Shown: piece by piece, positions 1-7,792 of the stretch
Layout: every line of letters starts with the position of its first letter
How positions within the stretch are numbered: position 1 is the first letter of the stretch
DNA from: Streptomyces sp. ISL-94
Lineage (GTDB): Bacteria; Actinomycetota; Actinomycetes; Streptomycetales; Streptomycetaceae
Length of the DNA: 64,000 bases
NCBI RefSeq assembly: GCF_018614075.1
Contig: NZ_JAGGOZ010000024.1
Coordinates: 17,307 to 81,306 of the forward strand
Direction of reading: 5' to 3'
Notes under the pieces: model-generated
What the model saw: only the letters and a program-made list of their open reading frames with translations
Told to the model about the DNA's origin: nothing
The model's database searches: none
Made by a program: the position numbers and the translations under genes

Positions 1-1
1 G

Positions 2-814
2 AAGGGCGAAGGACTGCACACGGTCTGCCAGGAAGCCGGTTGTCCGAACATCTACGAATGCTGGGAGGACCGCGAGGCCACCTTCCTCATCGGTGGCGAC
101 CAGTGCACCCGGCGCTGTGACTTCTGCCAGATCGACACGGGCAAGCCCGAGGCCCTGGACCGGGACGAGCCGCGCCGTGTCGGCGAGTCCGTGGTGACCA
201 TGGACCTGAACTACGCCACCATCACCGGTGTCGCGCGCGACGACCTGGCCGACGGCGGCGCCTGGCTGTACGCGGAGACCGTGCGCCAGATCCACCAGCA
301 GACGGCGGGCCGCGAGAGCGGCCACACCAAGGTCGAGCTGCTGGCGCCCGACTTCAACGCGGTGCCGGAGCTGCTGGAGGAGGTCTTCGCCTCCCGCCCC
401 GAGGTCTTCGCGCACAACGTCGAGACGGTCCCGCGGATCTTCAAGCGGATCCGCCCCGGCTTCCGCTACGAGCGCTCCCTCGAAGTGATCACCAAGGCGC
501 GCGCCTACGGCCTGGTCACCAAGTCGAACCTGATCCTCGGCATGGGGGAGGAGCGCGAGGAGGTCTCGCAGGCCCTGAAGGACCTGCACGAGGCCGGCTG
601 CGAGCTCATCACCATCACCCAGTACCTGCGCCCCTCGCCGCGGCACCACCCCGTCGAGCGCTGGGTGAAGCCGGCCGAGTTCGTGGAGCTGGCGAAGGAG
701 GCCGAGGACATCGGCTTCTCCGGTGTGATGTCCGGTCCGCTGGTCCGCTCCTCGTACCGCGCCGGCCGCCTCTACCAGCAGGCGATGGAGAAGCGCAGCC
801 GAGCTGGAGCGTAG
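2..814 (+). CDS. lipA: lipoyl synthase, 5' end cut by window edge
   Basis: Radical SAM enzyme that inserts two sulfurs into protein-bound octanoyl groups to make lipoyl cofactors. The open frame runs in from the window edge; 270 residues are visible, so roughly the first 45-50 are missing. The auxiliary 4Fe-4S cluster cysteines are present (C-x4-C-x5-C ending in ECW, visible residues 9, 14, 20), as is the radical SAM motif CTRRCDFC (visible residues 35-42), and the C-terminal RSSYRAG supplies the serine ligand of the auxiliary cluster. Its product modifies the two-lipoyl-domain E2 encoded at 23.5-25.3 kb. The upstream partner lipB is expected just outside the window. Identification is secure. 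Confidence 0.97.
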   Translation, partial: KGEGLHTVCQEAGCPNIYECWEDREATFLIGGDQCTRRCDFCQIDTGKPEALDRDEPRRVGESVVTMDLNYATITGVARDDLADGGAWLYAETVRQIHQQTAGRESGHTKVELLAPDFNAVPELLEEVFASRPEVFAHNVETVPRIFKRIRPGFRYERSLEVITKARAYGLVTKSNLILGMGEEREEVSQALKDLHEAGCELITITQYLRPSPRHHPVERWVKPAEFVELAKEAEDIGFSGVMSGPLVRSSYRAGRLYQQAMEKRSRAGA

Positions 815-1099
815 GTCGGGGGTCCGGGGAAGCGCGCGACCGTCTGGCGCGGCGCGACCGGCACCTCCGTGTGACGCGCGCTACCACACGGACTGTGTGA
901 ACTCACGCACAAAGTACTACCAACGGGTAACACCGCATCGGCGCGGCCCCTAGGCTCTTTCCAGGAGAGCCCGGTGGGCCGCGTATATGTTTCATCACGT
1001 TTGACCGCCCGGCCATGCGCTGGTAACACCAATCAGTGACGCTGGATCCACGCACCGCAACCGCACCGCCGACGTGAGTTCCGTGAAAGGGTCGACACC

Positions 1100-1297
1100 A
1101 TGCAGGCCGCGCCCGTACGCGCCATCGCCATTCCGTCCCTGTCCGACGCCTTCCGGGGCATCGAGTCGCTGCTCATGAGCGGGGCCCGCCGCAACGCCTG
1201 GACGGCGGTGCTCGAGGACCGCCGCCGGGCCAAGGACCGGGTCGAAACCGAACACGTACTTGAGGCCGCGGCGACCCGGACCCCGCAGGCCACGTAA
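1100..1297 (+). CDS. small conserved hypothetical protein (65 aa)
   Basis: A 65-residue ORF between lipA and the DUF4191 gene, starting MQAAPVRAIAIPSL. It is basic and probably helical in the middle (GARRNAWTAVLEDRRRAKDR) with no membrane segment or signal peptide. It ends 10 bases before the next start, so co-transcription with the DUF4191 gene is likely. As I recall, a short protein sits at this place in other Streptomyces lipA-glnA regions, which supports it being real. The function is unknown. Confidence 0.7.
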   Translation: MQAAPVRAIAIPSLSDAFRGIESLLMSGARRNAWTAVLEDRRRAKDRVETEHVLEAAATRTPQAT

Positions 1298-1307
1298 ACT
1301 TCGCCCT

Positions 1308-2006
1308 ATGGCGAGGAAGTCAAACGCAGAGACTGCTGCGAACCCCGGGCGACTGAAGCAGATCGCCCTGACCTACAAGATGACGCGCAAGGCCGACCCG
1401 AAGGTCGGTCTGATCGTCGCGGGCGTGGGAATCGTCACCTTCGGTGTCTTTCTTGCGATCGGCTTCCTGATCGGCCACCAGTTCTACCTGGGCATCCTGG
1501 GCTTCCTGGTGGCGTTCCTCGCGATGGCGATCGTCTTCGGACGACGGGCCGAGCGGGCTGCCTTCGGGCAGATGGAGGGACAGCCGGGCGCGGCCGCGGC
1601 CGTACTGGACAACGTGGGACGGGGCTGGACGACCACCCCGGCCGTCGCGATGACCCGGCAGCAGGACATCGTCCACCGTGCCGTGGGCAAGGCCGGCGTC
1701 GTGCTGATCGCCGAGGGCAACCCGAACCGCGTGAAGCCCCTGCTCGGGAACGAGAAGAAGAAGCTGGCCCGGATCATGCCGGACGTGCCGGTGCACGACT
1801 TCATCGTGGGTACGGGCGAGGGCGAGGTGCCGCTCAAGAAGGTGCGCACCACCCTGCTCAAGCTGCCGCGCGTGCTGGCCGGCCCGCAGATCACCGAGGT
1901 CAACGACAAGCTGCGTGCCATGGGTGATCTCATGAGCAACATGCCGCTGCCAAAGGGCCCGATGCCCAAAAGCATGCGGATGCCGCGCGGCGGAAAGATG
2001 CGCTGA
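1308..2006 (+). CDS. DUF4191 family membrane protein
   Basis: A 232-residue protein starting MARKSNAETAANPG. An upstream in-frame TTG at 1260 would overlap the previous gene and lacks a ribosome site, so the ATG at 1308 is preferred. After a basic N-terminus there are two adjacent hydrophobic helices (about residues 38-60 and 63-82, GLIVAGVGIVTFGVF and FYLGILGFLVAFLAMAIVF). A soluble, basic C-terminal domain follows, ending in a Met/Pro/Arg/Lys-rich tail. This architecture matches the actinobacterial DUF4191 family, whose function is unknown. It is followed by a strong hairpin terminator. Confidence 0.85.
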   Translation: MARKSNAETAANPGRLKQIALTYKMTRKADPKVGLIVAGVGIVTFGVFLAIGFLIGHQFYLGILGFLVAFLAMAIVFGRRAERAAFGQMEGQPGAAAAVLDNVGRGWTTTPAVAMTRQQDIVHRAVGKAGVVLIAEGNPNRVKPLLGNEKKKLARIMPDVPVHDFIVGTGEGEVPLKKVRTTLLKLPRVLAGPQITEVNDKLRAMGDLMSNMPLPKGPMPKSMRMPRGGKMR

Positions 2007-2028
2007 CCCGCTCACCTGATTTTCGTAT

Positions 2029-2081
2029 ACGACGCAGGGGCGCCCCCGAACCGAGCGGTTCGGGGGGCGCCCCTGCGTCGT
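2029..2081. terminator. bidirectional hairpin terminator
   Basis: Long GC-rich inverted repeat with arms from ACGACGCAGGGG to the GAACC side, a GAGC loop at 2053-2056 and the mirror arm to 2081, with one bulged G. It lies between converging genes (DUF4191 on +, RDD on -) and probably serves both. Confidence 0.8.
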
Positions 2082-2103
2082 ACTGCGCGTCGTACTTCCG
2101 TGC

Positions 2104-2574
2104 CTAGATGCGGACCTGGACGGCGCGTGCCAGCCGGTCGTGGAGCCCGCGGCCGTCCCGGTCCCGGACCAGGGCGGGGATGAGCAGGGCCAGCAGGAGC
2201 GTGCGCAGCAGCACGCGGCCGATGCCGAGGCGGCTGCCGTCCTCCGAGAGCACCCGGAGGCCCACGATCCGCTTGCCGGGGGTAAAGCCCACGGTGCCGA
2301 CCGTCAGGAGGGTCAGGGCCAGGAAGAGGACGTAGGTCCAGTCGGCCAGCGCGTTCATGTCGCCACCGCCCGTGATCAGGCCGTAGGCAATCACCTCGCA
2401 GCTGATCCAGTCGAGGGCGATGGCGCCCAGGCGCCGCCCGAACCGGGCCATCGAGCCGCGCCCCTGCTGGGGCATACCGAGCCGCCGGCCCGGGTAGCCG
2501 AAGTCGATGCCCATGTCCTCGGCGGCCGCGCGGGGGCCGGAGAGCCAGGATCCGAGTGCTTGCCTGTTGTCCAC
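2104..2574 (-). CDS. RDD family membrane protein
   Basis: A 156-residue protein with a GTG start at 2574. After about 45 residues the RDD domain begins with the signature ARFGRRLGAIALDW (Arg-Asp context of helix 1). Two further hydrophobic helices follow (TYVLFLALTLLTVGTVGF and RVLLRTLLLALLIPAL) with the GKRIVGLRV motif between them and a charged RDGRGLHDRLA tail. RDD proteins are small three-helix membrane proteins of mostly unknown role. It is divergent from glnA and its start lies just upstream of the GlnR box, so GlnR could affect both promoters. Confidence 0.88.
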   Translation of the reverse strand: MDNRQALGSWLSGPRAAAEDMGIDFGYPGRRLGMPQQGRGSMARFGRRLGAIALDWISCEVIAYGLITGGGDMNALADWTYVLFLALTLLTVGTVGFTPGKRIVGLRVLSEDGSRLGIGRVLLRTLLLALLIPALVRDRDGRGLHDRLARAVQVRI

Positions 2575-2622
2575 CCGACCACGGTACCGGTGGCGTCTCG
2601 CGACCTTCGGACGGGACCCTGG

Positions 2623-2660
2623 TTAACTTGTGCGAAACAAATGGGTCATGCTTGAGAAAT
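2623..2660 (+). promoter_or_regulatory. GlnR box upstream of glnA
   Basis: Four half sites with exact 6-base spacing in the order a1-b1-a2-b2: TTAAC (2623-2627), GAAAC (2634-2638), GTCAT (2645-2649), GAAAT (2656-2660). This matches the known actinomycete GlnR consensus gTnAc-n6-GaAAc repeated twice. A possible -10 element, TATGGT, follows at 2671-2676. It implies that GlnR induces glnA on nitrogen limitation. Confidence 0.85.
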
Positions 2661-2760
2661 CCCGTCTGCTTATGGTCGGGTCAGCGTGCGGCACCGCACT
2701 GACGCACCACGAGCTATAAAGCCCGTCCCTCCCCCGGGGACCGGGAGTAGGAGGAGTTGG

Positions 2761-4170
2761 ATGTTCCAGAACGCCGACGAAGTGAAGCAGTACATCGAGG
2801 AGAACGACGTCAAGTTCGTCGACGTCCGCTTCTGCGACCTGCCTGGTGTGATGCAGCACTTCACCATCCCGGCTCGGGCATTCGACCCGGCGGAGGAGCT
2901 CGCCTTCGACGGCTCCTCCATCCGCGGCTTCCAGGCGATCCACGAGTCCGACATGGCGCTGCGTGCCGACATCACCACCGCGCGCCTGGACCCGTTCCGC
3001 AAGGACAAGACGCTCAACATCAACTTCTTCATCCACGACCCGATCACGGGTGAGGCCTACAGCCGCGACCCGCGCAACATCGCGAAGAAGGCCGAGGCGT
3101 ACCTCGCCTCCACCGGCATCGCCGACACCGCGTTCTTCGGCCCCGAGGCCGAGTTCTACGTGTTCGACAGCGTGCGCTTCGCGACCTCCGCGAACGAGGG
3201 CTTCTACCACATCGACTCCGAGGCCGGCGCCTGGAATACGGGCTCCGAGGAGAACAACCGCGGCTACAAGGTCCGCTACAAGGGTGGTTACTTCCCCGTC
3301 GCCCCGGTCGACCACTTCGCCGACCTGCGCGCCGAGATCTCCCTCGAGCTGGACGCCCAGGGCCTCCAGGTCGAGCGCCAGCACCACGAGGTCGGCACCG
3401 GCGGCCAGGCCGAGATCAACTACAAGTTCAACACGCTGCTGGCCGCGGCCGACGACCTGATGCTCTTCAAGTACGTCGTGAAGAACGTCGCCTGGCGCAA
3501 CGGCAAGACCGCGACCTTCATGCCGAAGCCGATCTTCGGTGACAACGGCTCGGGCATGCACGTGCACCAGTCGCTGTGGGCGAACGGCGACCCGCTGTTC
3601 TACGACGAGGCCGGCTACGCGGGCCTGTCGGACACCGCCCGCTACTACATCGGCGGCATCCTCAAGCACGCCCCGTCGCTGCTGGCGTTCACCAACCCGA
3701 CGGTGAACTCCTACCACCGCCTGGTGCCGGGCTTCGAGGCGCCGGTCAACATGGTGTACTCGCAGCGCAACCGCTCCGCCGCCATGCGCATCCCGATCAC
3801 GGGCTCGAACCCGAAGGCCAAGCGCGTCGAGTTCCGCGCGCCGGACCCGTCCTCGAACCCGTACCTCGCCTTCTCGGCGCTGCTCCTCGCGGGCCTCGAC
3901 GGCATCAAGAACAAGATCGAGCCGATGGAGCCGATCGACAAGGACCTCTACGAGCTCTCGCCCGACGAGCACGCGAGCGTCCCGCAGGTCCCGACCAGCC
4001 TCGAGGACGTCCTCAAGGCCCTGGAGGCGGACCACGAGTACCTCCTGGCCGGCGGTGTCTTCACCCCCGACCTCATCGAGACCTGGATCGACTACAAGCG
4101 CACGCACGAGATCGCCCCGATCGCGCTGCGTCCGCACCCGCACGAGTTCGAGCTGTACTTCGACCTTTAG
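2761..4170 (+). CDS. glnA: glutamine synthetase type I
   Basis: ATP-dependent condensation of glutamate and ammonia to glutamine; cytosolic dodecamer and central to nitrogen assimilation. The product is 469 residues, the normal GSI length. The start [15 protein letters not shown] is chosen because AGGAGG-like sequence sits immediately upstream; longer in-frame starts would run into the promoter. Visible motifs are FDGSSIRGF, the ATP-site stretch [16 protein letters not shown], and NRSAAMRIP. Tyr397 in DLYELSPDE is the adenylylation site used by GlnE-type regulation. Transcription is probably under GlnR, from the box at 2623-2660. A perfect hairpin lies 90 bases downstream. Confidence 0.98.
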   Translation: MFQNADEVKQYIEENDVKFVDVRFCDLPGVMQHFTIPARAFDPAEELAFDGSSIRGFQAIHESDMALRADITTARLDPFRKDKTLNINFFIHDPITGEAYSRDPRNIAKKAEAYLASTGIADTAFFGPEAEFYVFDSVRFATSANEGFYHIDSEAGAWNTGSEENNRGYKVRYKGGYFPVAPVDHFADLRAEISLELDAQGLQVERQHHEVGTGGQAEINYKFNTLLAAADDLMLFKYVVKNVAWRNGKTATFMPKPIFGDNGSGMHVHQSLWANGDPLFYDEAGYAGLSDTARYYIGGILKHAPSLLAFTNPTVNSYHRLVPGFEAPVNMVYSQRNRSAAMRIPITGSNPKAKRVEFRAPDPSSNPYLAFSALLLAGLDGIKNKIEPMEPIDKDLYELSPDEHASVPQVPTSLEDVLKALEADHEYLLAGGVFTPDLIETWIDYKRTHEIAPIALRPHPHEFELYFDL

Positions 4171-4259
4171 CCGGAGGCCTTGCTGACCTGTGGTTTCTCG
4201 CCCAGCGGAGGTGCTGGACGAGCGCTACACGAGCGGCAGCGACAAATACGCCCGATCAT

Positions 4260-4303
4260 GACGAGCCGTCTCGCACTCCTCACGGAGTGCGAGACGGCTC
4301 GTC
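4260..4303 (+). terminator. glnA terminator
   Basis: Perfect 20-base-pair stem (GACGAGCCGTCTCGCACTCC and its complement) with a 4-base TCAC loop, 90 bases after the glnA stop codon. Confidence 0.9.
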
Positions 4304-4728
4304 CGCGCTCGGGGCTGGGTCAGCGTCATGTCGTCGTCGCTGTAGTGATACCCGATCGCCCTGCGCACCACATTCGCATCGCGGGGCACCATATGCGTGT
4401 ACGTACACAAGGCCCGATTCCGACTCTGGCGTCCACCAGCTCCCGGTACCAGGCCGGCAGCGCCGCCTGTACCGCGAGGACCCGTGGTCGCCGCCATGGC
4501 ACTCATATTTCTCCAGCGCGGGCTTGAGATGGAGCCGCCGATGGAGCTCAGCTTGGCTGTCGGCTCGACGTGGCCGCGCTTCTGCAACTCGGCCACATCT
4601 CGGCAGCCGGGCAAGCCGAACGCTCACGCGGGCGGCGGGGCCGGCGTGCACCATCGTTCGATTGGGTAGACGTGCTGCGGCCCCGGGCGCGCTCGGGGGT
4701 GTGCGCCCGGGGCCGGGTCCTGGAGAGG
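4304..4728. other. gene-poor junction between core and accessory DNA
   Basis: This stretch lies between the glnA terminator and the acetyltransferase. It holds only weak overlapping frames, the longest on the minus strand at 4225-4614, which reads through the glnA terminator and has no recognisable domain. I see no tRNA, attachment-site repeat or convincing promoter. Composition is less biased than in the flanks, as expected of decayed DNA at an island edge. Confidence 0.4.
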
Positions 4729-5295
4729 TTAGTCCTGCGGGCGGAGGACCATCGCGTCGTAGACCGGGGATTCGGGGGCGTGCTTGATCCGGCCGACGAC
4801 CTCGTAGCCCCAGCGCGGGTAGGCGGAGCGGGCGGGCTCGTTGTCGATGATGCACGTCAGGGTGGTCCACGGTTCGGCGCGGCCGGTGATCATCTCGTCG
4901 TGGAGTGCGCGGCCGATGCCCTGGTTGGTGAGCTTGGGCAGGACCATCAGCTCCCGCAGCCAGAACGTCTCACCGGCCTTGGCCGCTTCCTTCGCATCGG
5001 CGGGGAGCTCGTCGGCGATCGAGACCCACCAGGCGCGGTCCGGGGTGAGGGTGACGCCGTGGACGTATCCGGCGAGGATGCCGTCGGCGAGGTGGGCTGT
5101 GACGACCTCGAAGCCGGTCATGTCGAAGGCGGCCTGGAGGCGGTCGGTGAACGTGGCGACGGAGAAGAACGGGTCGCCTGCGTACGGGGGGACGCCGTAC
5201 ACCTCGGCGTAGAGGGCGGTCAGTTCGTCGGTGATCTGCCGGGCCTGGTCGGGGGTGTGGCGGGTGACGGTGAGGGCTTGGGTTGTTTTCGTCAT
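4729..5295 (-). CDS. GNAT family N-acetyltransferase
   Basis: A 188-residue acetyl-CoA-dependent acyltransferase, start MTKTTQALTV. An upstream continuation of the frame to 5823 overlaps the regulator gene and is rejected. The acetyl-CoA signature is in the second half: LRELMVLPKLTNQGIGRALHD (motif A, Q/R-x-x-G-x-G/A form), followed by TCIIDNEPARSAYPRWGYEVVG (motif B, including the usual N-x-x-A...Y-x-x-x-G-[FY] pattern). The substrate is unknown. It lies 23 bases downstream of the TPR regulator on the same strand, so the two are probably one transcript facing away from the biosynthetic operon. It could be a tailoring or self-protection enzyme for that operon, but this is inference. Confidence 0.9.
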   Translation of the reverse strand: MTKTTQALTVTRHTPDQARQITDELTALYAEVYGVPPYAGDPFFSVATFTDRLQAAFDMTGFEVVTAHLADGILAGYVHGVTLTPDRAWWVSIADELPADAKEAAKAGETFWLRELMVLPKLTNQGIGRALHDEMITGRAEPWTTLTCIIDNEPARSAYPRWGYEVVGRIKHAPESPVYDAMVLRPQD

Positions 5296-5318
5296 GGGTC
5301 CTTCCGGCGTTGTGGTGG

Positions 5319-6617
5319 TCAGGCGATTCGGTTGGTCAGCATGTCGATGGTGTCGCGGGCCTGTGGGCTGGCCTGGTGCGGGGTGAGGCTGTCGCGGACG
5401 AGGGCGAGCTGGCGGCGGGTGCGGGTGGAGGACTGCCCGCCTTCGATGAGGCGCAGGGATTCCTTCGCGGCGTCCGCGGTGCGGTCGAGGTCGTGGTCCT
5501 GGACGGCGGCGTGGGCGAGCCGGGCCAGGCACATGCCCCGGTTGCGGGAGTGCTCGATGTCCTGGAGGTCTGAGGAGCGTTCGAGGAGTCGTACGGCCCG
5601 CTTGTGCTGGCTGAGGTCGGACCGGCACATCCCTTCCAGGCAGACGAGTTCGGCTTCGTTGAGGAAGCCGGTCCATTCGGGGTCGCGGTCGCTCACGCCT
5701 TGGTCGGAGGCCCGCCAGGCTCGTTTGATGGCGTGGGAAGTGTTCATCTCGTCGCCGAGCCGGGCGTATCCCTGCGCGAGGCGGATGGCCAGGAGCGCGG
5801 TGACGCGCGGCGGGGCGTCCCAAAGGGCAGCGTGCCGCTCTGCGGTGCGGACGAAGCGGATAGCCTCACGGGGCTTGTCGAGGTCGACGGACTGGCGGGC
5901 CATGTTGGACAGGGTCCTGGTGGCCAGCGGCTCGTCGCCCGAGATCATCGCGGTGTTCAGGGCCTCGGAGAAGTAGACGCGGGCCTCGGTCTGCTGTTCG
6001 GCGTCGTAGCAGAACCAGCCCAGGCTCGTGGTGAGCTGGCCGGCAATGCCGTGAAGTTCCTGGCCGATGTCATCGTTATAGACGCCGTGGTCTATCACGT
6101 GGTGCACCCAGGACAGGTGCATCTTGGCGGTTCGCCACAGACGGTCGCCGCCGAACTGCTGGTCGATGGCATCAAGGTCTGCGGCAGTCGCGTGGAGGAG
6201 TTCGATCTCGTCTCGTCCGACGCGGAGTTCAGAGGTGGCGGAGCGGGCTGGTGAGGGGCTGAGCCAGGGCAGGCCGATGACGGCGGCCCCTGCGCTCAGG
6301 GCTTCGCGGCGTTTCACAGGCGGGATCATGACGGCCGGATTGGGCAGGCTGTCAAACGCGGTTGCGGACTCCGTGGCGAATCCCAGATACTCCGGCCCGC
6401 GCCCGAAGGCGGCACGCAAAGCCGTGGCCTGATCCGGGCGCGGCCATCCCGGATTCGTTGACTCCCAGCGCCGGTACGTCCGGACGCTTACCTCGTATCC
6501 CGAGTCCCGTAATGCCTGCTGGCCTGCGGCGCTGACGCCCTGGGCTGCTGCCTCCTGAGAGAACCAGCCCTGCCCGATACGGGCGGCGAACAGCACCTGA
6601 TTGGCCGGAGTCCTCAT
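5319..6617 (-). CDS. XRE/HTH regulator with TPR-like C-terminal region
   Basis: A 432-residue regulator of a type common in Streptomyces accessory regions. The start MRTPANQVLFAARI is preferred over a start 11 codons upstream because the family normally begins at this segment. Residues 1-85 hold a helix-turn-helix-like region (FSQEAAAQGVSAAG... SVRTYRRWES). A hydrophobic segment follows (REALSAGAAVIGLPWLS). The remainder is helical and TPR-like (repeated A..L..G..A-type helices such as EQQTEARVYFSEALNTAM and NMARQSVDLDKPREA). It may sense a ligand or peptide. It is transcribed divergently from the operon at 6.9-17.0 kb and is the most likely local regulator. Confidence 0.8.
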   Translation of the reverse strand: MRTPANQVLFAARIGQGWFSQEAAAQGVSAAGQQALRDSGYEVSVRTYRRWESTNPGWPRPDQATALRAAFGRGPEYLGFATESATAFDSLPNPAVMIPPVKRREALSAGAAVIGLPWLSPSPARSATSELRVGRDEIELLHATAADLDAIDQQFGGDRLWRTAKMHLSWVHHVIDHGVYNDDIGQELHGIAGQLTTSLGWFCYDAEQQTEARVYFSEALNTAMISGDEPLATRTLSNMARQSVDLDKPREAIRFVRTAERHAALWDAPPRVTALLAIRLAQGYARLGDEMNTSHAIKRAWRASDQGVSDRDPEWTGFLNEAELVCLEGMCRSDLSQHKRAVRLLERSSDLQDIEHSRNRGMCLARLAHAAVQDHDLDRTADAAKESLRLIEGGQSSTRTRRQLALVRDSLTPHQASPQARDTIDMLTNRIA

Positions 6618-6723
6618 CCGACTGCCCCCTGATTCCGATTCCTGACTCACCGTAGGCGGTAACGGTTACGGCGGGGATGTGGTGGCGGGAATCACGTCGG
6701 TCCGTGTCCGGCGCGGCCGGCGA

Positions 6724-6764
6724 ATGGCCGCTGAATGGCCGCTCGGTGTCCTCGTATGGCCGCT
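6724..6764. promoter_or_regulatory. three phased direct repeats, candidate operator
   Basis: ATGGCCGCT occurs at 6724-6732, 6735-6743 and 6756-6764, in the 303-base intergenic space between the divergent regulator and the small genes. Start-to-start spacing is 11 and 21 bases, close to one and two helical turns, so all copies face the same side of DNA. This fits an operator for the adjacent HTH/TPR regulator; binding is inferred. The rest of the interval shows no other clear signal apart from a GGAG ribosome site before 6921. Confidence 0.45.
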
Positions 6765-6920
6765 CGCCCGGCAGTGAACTAAGGGCACGGCCGCAGCCAC
6801 CAGCCCTGGTTCCCATTCCCCCCTGGTGGCCGCGCCCCCCGTACTGCCGCTGCCCGGGTCCGCCGACCCGCGACGGGCCCGGCAGCGGCCACTCACCACA
6901 GTCACCCCCCGGAGACCGCG

Positions 6921-7112
6921 ATGACCAGCAGCCAGCAGGAAAGAGCGCCGCTGTCCACCCGAACCTTCAACGAGGCCAGGCGCCCCGGTGAGCCGTCCGA
7001 ACGGCTCACCGCCCGCGCCTCCCGCGGCTGGAACGCCTTCCTGGCCCGCACGGGCCCGCTGCCCGGCGAGGACGAGCCGGACACGGCTACGGCCGAGGAG
7101 GCCGAACAGTGA
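6921..7112 (+). CDS. small hypothetical protein (63 aa)
   Basis: A 63-residue hydrophilic protein (MTSSQQERAPLSTRTFNEAR) with GGAG 5 bases upstream of ATG. The last four bases overlap the next gene (GTGA), which argues for translation. It has an acidic tail (DEPDTATAEEAEQ). There is no known domain and the function is unknown. It is the first member of a short leader module ahead of the biosynthetic operon. Confidence 0.55.
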   Translation: MTSSQQERAPLSTRTFNEARRPGEPSERLTARASRGWNAFLARTGPLPGEDEPDTATAEEAEQ

Positions 7113-7330
7113 CCGCCCCCGGGCCCGTCCCCGGACTCCCCTGGCTGAGGGTGGGGATAGACGCTCGCGACGAGCGGACCGGCGCGACCGGGATGGTCAC
7201 ACGGATCGGCTCCGGCCGCGAGAGGGGCCCCGTCTCCCATGTGTGGCTCCAGGTCGGCGGCGACGAGCCGGAGCTGGTGCCCCTGGAACACCTGCGCCGC
7301 GTCGAAGACCGAGAGAAGACCGGGCAGTGA
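7109..7330 (+). CDS. small hypothetical protein (73 aa)
   Basis: A 73-residue protein with a GTG start overlapping the previous stop codon (GTGA). The central part (ARDERTGATGMVTRIGSG and VSHVWLQVGGDEPELVPLEH) has alternating hydrophobic residues like a small beta-barrel, similar to short proteins often found beside Streptomyces HTH regulators. Its own end overlaps the next frame (GTGA at 7327). The function is unknown. Confidence 0.6.
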   Translation: MTAPGPVPGLPWLRVGIDARDERTGATGMVTRIGSGRERGPVSHVWLQVGGDEPELVPLEHLRRVEDREKTGQ

Positions 7331-7619
7331 GCGTCGTGGACCAGGCACCGACCAGCAGCGACATGCGCCATGACTCCTCCACGGCCATGACTCTTGCCGC
7401 TCTCGCGACTGCGACCGGACCTGCGGCCAGCGACCTTCGCGTTCGGCTGCGCGGCTACATCACGCTGCTGGCCGACCCCGCGCAGGAGTACGCCGACGCG
7501 CTGACACCCCCAGGACCAGGGCGGTGACCCGGTCGCGAACTTGCGGCTGCTCGCCAAGTCCGTGGACTTCCTCCTGCGGTATGCCGCCCACGCCCAGCAG
7601 CAGGGCGGAGCCCGGTGAT
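7327..7619 (+). pseudogene. DUF6415-like gene, frameshifted and internally shortened
   Basis: Reading starts at GTG 7327 and gives SDLRVRLRGYITLLADPAQEYADAL before a stop at 7525. In the next frame, from about 7505 to 7619, the protein resumes as DPVANLRLLAKSVDFLLRYAAHAQQ. Together these resemble the beginning (LR..LRGHI.LL) and end (A..LA.SV..L..H/Y) of DUF6415 proteins, which sit beside HTH regulators in Streptomyces clusters. The middle helix-rich part is missing and the two ends are in different frames. So this is probably a decayed copy; the family assignment is from memory of the pattern. Confidence 0.5.
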
Positions 7620-7792
7620 TATCCGGACTCGGCTGGACGGCGGCGCCGTCATCCATTCGATCCTGGCCCGCGTGATCCGTTTGAGGCGCGGGCCGGGACC
7701 AGGTTTCACCATCCGGCTCAGGCCGGGATCTGTACCGCCCTTCTGCGTGATGCGCGGGAGGAAGTGCTTGCACCGTCCCTTGGAGGACAGGC

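Noticed and set aside
2623..4143. 506-codon minus-strand frame opposite glnA
   Set aside because: Antisense shadow; the GlnR box and glnA motifs define the real gene.
4225..4614. 129-codon minus-strand frame after glnA
   Set aside because: It runs through the perfect glnA terminator, has no ribosome site and no recognisable domain. I treat it as non-coding or decayed.
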